Shown here: positions 58,418 to 64,000 of the stretch, piece after piece
Layout: the number at the start of each line of letters is the position of its first letter
Position numbering within the stretch: position 1 is the first letter of the stretch
Assembly: GCA_947034885.2 (NCBI GenBank)
Contig: OX344753.2
Span: forward strand, 12,896,001-12,960,000
DNA from: Thuidium tamariscinum
Lineage: Eukaryota > Streptophyta > Bryopsida > Hypnales > Thuidiaceae
DNA length: 64,000 bases
Direction of reading: 5' to 3'
The notes under the pieces: model-generated
What the model was told of the DNA's origin: nothing
Database searches by the model: none
The model's input: the letters and a program-made list of their open reading frames with translations, nothing else
Program-made: the position numbers and the translations under genes

Positions 58418-58635
58418 ATGTAGCATTGCAATTTCATCAACATGTGTGTGGACTGAATGACAAGCATGAGCTCGCTAGGGCTTTGGCCTCTGGTTCTGTG
58501 TACCTTTTCCTTGCAATGGAATTTGTCCATGTGTTTCAAAATAAAATAAAATTCCCAATTGCTTGTTTATTTATTTATTTGGCTTGGTTTGTGAGTGTCT
58601 AGTCTTTGGACTTGACTATTGTTCTCTTTTCTTTT

Positions 58636-59000
58636 TAACCCTGAAACGTCTCAATCCTTTTTTGAATTTTTGCACATTTTCGCTTATAATTTTGTACAGA
58701 TATATCATTTACCAGAATTTAATGAATTTGGTCATTAAGGAAGGTTGTCTTCATAACATTCAATAGCATGCCATGCCTCTACAGTGATGGTGTGGCATAT
58801 TCCACACCCAACCAATTAGTTACTGATGAACATTGTTCGGTGTGGCATATTCCACACCATCACTGTAGAGCCAAGGCAATGCCAACCTTGCTACTGAATG
58901 TTATGTTCTCTAGATTCAAGTGTTACATTTGATAAATTAGAAGTTAATTGGATGAAACAGTGCCTTGAAGGCTTTTGTTTATCGTCCAGAATATGGACGT
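58636..59000 (+). repeat. Duplicated segment D, copy with MITE insertion
   Basis: TCTCAATCCTTTTTTGAATTT, GTACAGATATATCATTTACC, AATGAATTTGGTCATTAA, CTAGATTCAAGTGTTACATT and GAAACAGTGCCTTGAAGG align in order with 62163-62370. The alignment is broken only by the hairpin at 58750-58906. Confidence 0.78.
58750..58906. mobile_element. 157-bp hairpin MITE, proven by an empty-site copy
   Basis: The ends CATAACATTCAATAGCA and TGCTACTGAATGTTATG are inverse. Two copies of GGTGTGGCATATTCCACACC flank the centre in the same orientation and belong to a longer hairpin with TCTACAGTGATGGTGTGG. The related segment at 62270-62280 lacks this insert. Confidence 0.82.
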
Positions 59001-59199
59001 TGGGTTAATGCAGTGGCATTCACCATTTGTTCAAAAAATAAATTAAAATTAAAATTAATAGAAATGACAAGCATGAGGTTGGAAAGGACTCAGATGCAAT
59101 AACTTAAGCCTCCGGCCAGGTCACCTCCATACTGTCCAATTGGCAACCTTGGTATAAGGTCTTTTGACCTGGAGTACAGTCACAACTCCTCTCACATTA

Positions 59200-59400
59200 A
59201 TAGTATGTCCAAACTTTTAAGGTGGGCACCCCCAAAACGCCACATTTTTTTCCTACTGTGCCTAGATACTATGGAGTATTGATTTATTATACCGATCAAA
59301 TTTCCATTTTTTTTGGTTGGCAAGTGAAAAGAGGTTCTAACGCACCAAAGAACGTGGCATGTGGATACCGTATGCAAAAGTTATGAAAGATCAAATCTTT
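59200..59400 (-). repeat. R4 repeat, copy c (inverted)
   Basis: On the minus strand: CATAACTTTTGCATACGGTA, CGTTCTTTGGTGCGTTAGAAC and GGTGCCCACCTTAAAAG, in the same order as copies at 6780 and 50040. Confidence 0.65.
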
Positions 59401-59436
59401 TTTCAGTAGAGGTTTTGAAATTGTTTTCTACTCATA

Positions 59437-60421
59437 ATGTACAGTCAGGTCCAGCTGAATTACGAATTTTTGTAGTCATAGTTAAACAAAATTTCACTAC
59501 AGCCAACTTTGACACCCTCTCAAGGGCTGAAAAATTAGTTTTTTACTATGAAATTTTTTGTACAAGATCATTTCTAAGTTGATAACATATGTGGCAAATT
59601 TCAAGGCCAAAAGATTCACCCAAGAAAAGATATGCAAAATCTATCAACATGTGTAGTTGTAAGCTTTCACTGCTGTCAACTTTGCCAATGTCTCAAGGAT
59701 TGAAAACTTTTTCTTTTGGCTTGGAATTTTTGGAATGAAATCATCTCTATGTTGATTATATGTGTGGAAAATTTCAAGGCCAAAAGATTAACCGAAAAAA
59801 AGATATTCAAAATCTACTAACATGTGTAGTTAAGAAAAAACTTTCACTACTACCAACTTTGACACCCTCCCAAAAATTGAAAAAAAAAGTTTTGGCCATG
59901 AAACTTTTTTCATGAGATCATCTTTGTGTTGATAACATGTAAGATAAATTTCAAGTTCAAAAGATTCACACAAAAAATATATTTGAAATCTACCAATATG
60001 TACATCGAAGTTGGCAATAGTGAAATTGTCCCTTATATTGACACATGGTAGTAGATTTCGAATATCTTTTTTGGAATAAATTTTTTGAACCTGAAATTTA
60101 CGACACACATAATTAACATAGAGGTGATCTCATGACCAAATTTTTTTTTTTCAATTTTTGGGAGGGTGTCAAAGTTGATAGTAGTGAAGTTTTTTTCTTA
60201 ACTACACATGTTAGTAGATTCTAAATATCTTTTTTTTGGTAAATTTTTTGACCTTGAAATTTGTCACATGTGTTATTAACATAGAGAGGATCTTGTGAAA
60301 AAAATTTCATGTTAAAAAAATAATTTTTCAGCCCTTGGGAGGGCGTCAAAATTTGGCAGCAGTGAAGTTTTGTTCCCTGTGTATGCAAGAATTCGTAATT
60401 GAGCTGGACCTGACTGTACAT
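59437..60421. repeat. 985-bp foldback of three direct and three inverted monomers
   Basis: The outer ends ATGTACAGTCAGGTCCAGCT and AGCTGGACCTGACTGTACAT are inverse. Inside, a unit of about 175 bp is repeated three times forward (TTCACTAC anchors at 59493, 59666 and 59843). It then occurs three times inverted, with AGTGAAG/AGTGAAA anchors near 60020, 60185 and 60360. Each unit holds CAACTTTGACACCCTCYCAA, AAATTTCAAGGCCAAAAGAT and ATCTACYAACATGTGTAG. A transcript would form a hairpin with arms near 490 bp. Confidence 0.82.
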
Positions 60422-61172
60422 ATATTGAAGGGTCCCTTGGTTTGAAAGATTGACACAAATGAAGTGTCTTTATTAGGAGGCAGATCCTATAGGTTAAGAA
60501 TCAATATGTTCTTTCCCCCAAGAAATTTTCAAGTCACCATATAGTGACAAGGTAGTTTTTACACCCTACCACACTATAAGTTAGTTGGGTGGGACTACAA
60601 TGTAGTAAGCACCAATGTTTTTTTTATTGGCTAAAAATTGCCAAAATTCACCCACTGTCCATTTACTTCGATTTTACTAATGGAATTTAAGGAGTAGAAA
60701 TTGTATTTTTTCACCTAATTTCACTATCCACTAATTGTATTTAGCTATTTGGCCTCCTACTAAAAGATAACATCACCACTAAATTCAATAAGCATAAGTT
60801 TATAATCGCCTATACTTCTCTCATTATAGCCATACATTCCAAACAAAGTCACCAAATCTTAATCATTAGATCACATTTTTAGTTTTTGCTAGTATACATC
60901 TACTACAAAGATGGATATGTTGCCACTTTTGCTTTATCATCAAAATCTATATATAGCCAAAATTCACTAATGTTCTTCTTTTTAGTGAAAATGTTTTCTC
61001 CTAACAATAAACAAAAGTAAGCACTTAATCAAAATTTCATAAAAAATTATCGCCAATACTTCGAAAAAGTTAAATCACTAAAAAAACACTGGTAAGTATC
61101 CTACCAACACCTGAGTTTTGAAGTCATAACCACCTACCATTGTGCCAAGGCCATTGAACCAAGGCTACAAAT
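60422..61172. other. Intergenic, nothing assignable
   Basis: No exon, RNA gene or clear repeat boundary was seen. Confidence 0.35.
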
Positions 61173-61560
61173 AAGGGAAAAACACCCATTTCCGTCCCTA
61201 GACCTATTCCTGGACCCTAGAGTATCACTAAATCTGTCCATAAGCGTTCATTAAAGTGTCAGACAAATGTTTAATTCTAATTTGCTGATGTAGTTGTAAG
61301 ACACATGTATAATTTTCATTCACTGACAACTAATTTCAGCAAAGTTCAGTTTAGGGTACACCTATAAGATGGTTCTAGTGGTCTAGGGAGCCAACACTTT
61401 GAAAATTTATAGAAATTATATATTGATTCCGAAAACTTTAATTTTTTTTTTGAATATTCATGATTTTCACTCGCTAATTCTAGAAAATATCATTTTTAGA
61501 GAAAGATGCCTCCAACTATGCTGAATTCTTTATTGGGACGGTTTTGGGTGTTTCCACTGT
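61173..61560 (+). repeat. R11 repeat, copy b
   Basis: Same landmarks as at 54799-55171: AAAACACCCATTTCCG, ATTCTAATTTGCTGATG, CACCTATAAGATGGTTC, CTAGGGAGCCAACACTTTG, GCCTCCAACTATGCTGAATT and GGACGGTTTTGGGTGTTTCC. Both copies end at the same base after CACTGT, which suggests a true element boundary. Confidence 0.75.
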
Positions 61561-62162
61561 ACCATATGAAGATTGTACTTCATTCATACATGTTAGACAC
61601 GTCTTCATATGCCATGTACAAAATGTACCTTAGTCATAGATGCTAGAGACAACCTCACAAAAGCAAAGCATGGTTTGGGCCCCCTGAAAAGACTGAGTTC
61701 TTCTAAAGTTTTGACCCTCATTTTCAACATAGACATAGACAGCAACTGCAGCCATGTTAAAGAAATCTAAAAGGTATTGAAGTAGGAATTTGTGGAATTG
61801 TGGCCCATTTGTTTCCAAAAAGAAGCTACTGAACTATTGATAAAATTGATTTCTAGTCACGGATAAGATTGTGGATGTACAGGCTTGCACCATTTAATAC
61901 CATGCATTATTTTAGGCATACTATTTCAAACCATATACTATTTTTGTCTTCCATGGGCTCCCAGAGTTACAGGATTGGCTGACTTCACTGTGCACAATTC
62001 AGGGATACCTAAGGTACTTACTGTCTGCCAATTTATGACGGATAGGGCTAAGAAAAAAAATGGATAGAACCATGCATATTATGGGAGGAGGCTCAAAAAG
62101 CAACTGGTCATTTGCAGTCGTCCCTAGGGAAGGTAAAAACACAACTTGTAGAAGTTCGTAAC
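61561..62162. other. Intergenic, nothing assignable
   Basis: A pair of similar CATATGAAGA / TCTTCATATG sequences lies near 61562-61612. No gene seen. Confidence 0.3.
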
Positions 62163-62370
62163 CTTTAAGTGTCTCAATCTTTTTTTGAATTTTTGCACAT
62201 TTTTGTTTCTAGCTTTGTACAGATATATCATTTACCAGAATTTAATGAATTTGGTCATTAAAGAAGGTTGTTTTTTCTAGATTCAAGTATTACATTTGAT
62301 AAATGAGAAGTTAATTAAATGAAACAGGGCCTTGAAGCCCTCTGTTCATCGCCTAGAATATGGATGTCTA
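62163..62370 (+). repeat. Duplicated segment D, empty-site copy
   Basis: It matches 58636-59000 but runs directly from GGTTGT into TTTCTAGATTCAAG at 62266-62290, with no hairpin insert. Confidence 0.78.
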
Positions 62371-62457
62371 CGCGCTTCAGAGTTAAATGAAGCAATGTTT
62401 GTGTGGTCAGAGGATGTGGGTTCCCTATGCTTGGTTTTTGGCTCTTGACAAGGTAAC

Positions 62458-63106
62458 TACTACACTAAATAGGGTATTTAGTGTTGGATTACATTTAGTG
62501 TAATTACCACCCTACTTGACCCTACACTAAATGTCAATTTTAGGATGATTAGCGTAGTGCTAAACTTCAATGCGCCGCCTTCGTGTTGTCTCATAAGAGG
62601 ATTTCTGGCCCTGAAGAAGACTGTTTTAGGATGTTTCCAGAAACTGTTCCCATTGTTGCAGACTAGCCCTTGCTGGTCTAGATTTTTGAATTTTGAAAAA
62701 AAAAAAATTATTTTAAAATTTTTCAGAGTGTTTAAGAAGTAAAGAAAATGATTTTTTAAATAAAAATTCAAGAAAATATTTTTAAAATATTAATTAATTA
62801 AATTAATTAATTAATATTTCCTGACGTGGCAGTCATTCCACTACATTAGCACTGCGTTCCCAAAGTTCCCAATGCATTCCCAACATTTGGGAACTCGCAA
62901 TCTTGTAAACTAGCTGAAAATCCTCTTACGTCACTTTTTACCTTCTAACACTAAACGTAAACCTCTTCATATTTTAGATTTGCCATAGAGTACTTTTAGT
63001 GTTAGAAATTACATTTAGTGTAACTTACTTTAGTAGGGTAAATGATATTTAGTGTCATGGTTCGCAAATAGTGTTGCCAACACTAAATACCCTATTTAGT
63101 GTAGTG
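62458..63106. mobile_element. CACTA-like element with TTTAGTGT subterminal repeats
   Basis: The left end TACTACACTAAATAGGGTA, continuing TTTAGTGTTGG, is the inverse of the right end CCAACACTAAATACCC, continuing TATTTAGTGTAGTG. The pairing is 29 bp with one mismatch at the tip. The motif TTTAGTGT or its inverse recurs about a dozen times within 150 bp of both ends, like the subterminal transposase sites of CACTA elements. Flanks are AAC and ATC. It has no transposase gene. An R6 copy is nested inside. Confidence 0.8.
62592..62930. mobile_element. R6-like MITE nested in the CACTA-like element
   Basis: The left end CATAAGAGGATTTCTGGCC and right end CTGAAAATCCTCTTACG are inverse. It has GAAGACTG on the left and GGGAACTCGCAATCTTG on the right, as in other R6 copies. 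A long AATTAATT tract occupies the centre (62790-62815). Confidence 0.65.
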
Positions 63107-63659
63107 ATCCAATGATTGGTTCTTACTTCTATTGTTGGTGAAAATAACCTTTTGAAAAATAATAATTTCTGTAATATTGGCAGCTTCATGTTGAGAGGAT
63201 GTTCTTCTACATGCACAATTTTCATTTCACATGGAGACTATTTTAGATTGTTTTTTTAAACAAATGAAATGGAAGACCACTCCAATTTCGATTTCATAAG
63301 GACACCGTTCAGATTTTTATGTGCATTGTGCACTTCTACCTTGGTTACTTCTTGGAATTACTTGCTCTATTCAAAGCCATGTTGCAATTGAGAATTTTTG
63401 CAACCTATGAGCAATAATAGATACCTGTGTATTTTTACTTCATTAAATTGTAGTTTATTCATTATGGCTTAGAATATTTTGATTCTACTTGTATTAGAAT
63501 TGTTCTTTACTTCTCTGTCCACTGAAATCAATCAAAGCCCATTACCTTGCATACTATCTTTTGCAAGGGTGTATTTGTCCTGAGATGGACGCTTTATGTG
63601 CCTCCTACCATATGTCCATATGTGTACTTTCTTTTGTAAAATCATCTACCATTAAGTAA
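63107..63659. other. Intergenic, nothing assignable
   Basis: No exon or repeat boundary recognised. CACTTCTACCTTGG near 63332 resembles a TAAGGTAGA-type end without its partner. Confidence 0.3.
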
Positions 63660-64000
63660 TAAGGTAGAACCACCTATCACCAATTGGCCCCTCTAGCCAA
63701 TCTGTTGATGGACATATTTCCAACCAAGGCTAGAATGTTTTTTTTCTTTGTTTTTAAAGTTGTGACTAAAAGTTCATGGCACATGTCCCAAGTAGCAGTG
63801 TGCAAGAAAGTACAATAGGAAGAAATGAGTAAAAAAGTAGTCTTTTGTGTGATTGAAATTAGAAGACTCCATAGATTGACATTGGGTCTAGCACTCTTTA
63901 AGCCTTCCAAAATTCATAGTAATTTCAATTTATGCACTAAAATTACCAAATTTTTTGCAATCTCCATCATTTTTAACTTTGCATCTTTGAAAATATTTTT
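63660..64000. mobile_element. R5 element, copy d, cut by the window edge
   Basis: It begins TAAGGTAGAACCACCTATC and follows copy b in order: ACATATTTCCAACCAAGGC, GTTGTGACTAAAAGTTCATG, AGAAGACTCCATAGATTGACA, CCAAATTTTTTGCAATCTCC. The right end lies beyond the window. Confidence 0.75.

Noticed and set aside
58339-58602. 87-codon plus-strand frame
   Set aside because: It crosses the end of a MITE (58417), has no recognised domain and runs into AT-rich hydrophobic codons.

Overview
This is nuclear DNA of a eukaryote, most likely a land plant. The reasons are GT-AG introns, telobox-like TTTAGGG repeats, a nucellin/APCB1-type aspartic protease, and a dense load of small inverted-repeat transposons with plant-type ends (Tourist-like, CACTA-like). 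Base composition is strongly AT-rich and gene density is very low: three convincing protein genes and two weak candidates in 64 kb. I cannot name the species. A large, repeat-rich genome fits best. There are no bacterial operons, CRISPR arrays, rRNA genes or recognisable tRNA genes.

Layout. 1-625: the 5' part of a C-type lectin gene on the minus strand, running off the left edge, with a GC-richer leader up to about 1770. 1770-17600: repeats only, including a Tourist-like MITE with TAA duplication (2380-2518), a retroposed fragment with poly(A) and a perfect 16-bp target duplication (3498-3767), and CACTA-like hairpins. 17687-22548: a nine-exon membrane-anchored aspartic protease gene whose exons join in frame to 509 residues, with transposons sitting in two introns. 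22549-32130: a very AT-rich gene desert with two CACTA-like elements. 33250-38289: a GC-richer island with a four-exon sphingomyelin-synthase/PAP2-like gene (447 residues) and a weak divergent candidate. 39595-39813: a weak candidate small secreted protein behind a telobox cluster. 40060-64000: a mosaic of dispersed, tandem and nested repeats.

Repeats. By reading copies against each other I grouped them into families, using local names. R1: about 655 bp, three copies, ends TTAACCCCTAAATGCC. R2: about 950 bp, five copies, ends TTAACCCCTAAAGGACC. R3: about 260 bp, single and tandem copies, with a GC-rich core. R4: three copies. R5: ends AAGGTAGAACCACC, plus a shorter relative. R6: ends CATTAGANGAAATTT, five copies. 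R11: two copies. R12: one copy, 20-bp perfect ends. There are also several hairpin MITEs and a 985-bp foldback made of three direct plus three inverted monomers.

The protein genes do not form a pathway with one another. The lectin and the protease look like membrane or secretory-route proteins, and the PAP2-like protein is a multi-pass membrane lipid enzyme. The most distinctive points are: the protease's altered second catalytic motif (DIGAP in place of D[ST]GSS) in an otherwise intact gene; a GC-AG intron in that gene; a sphingomyelin-synthase-like enzyme in a plant-like genome; a filled-site/empty-site pair that proves a MITE insertion; and a motif (CATAACTTTTG) that recurs in repeat families with otherwise different ends. 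All coordinates for spliced genes come from reading frame and splice signals by eye, without transcript evidence.
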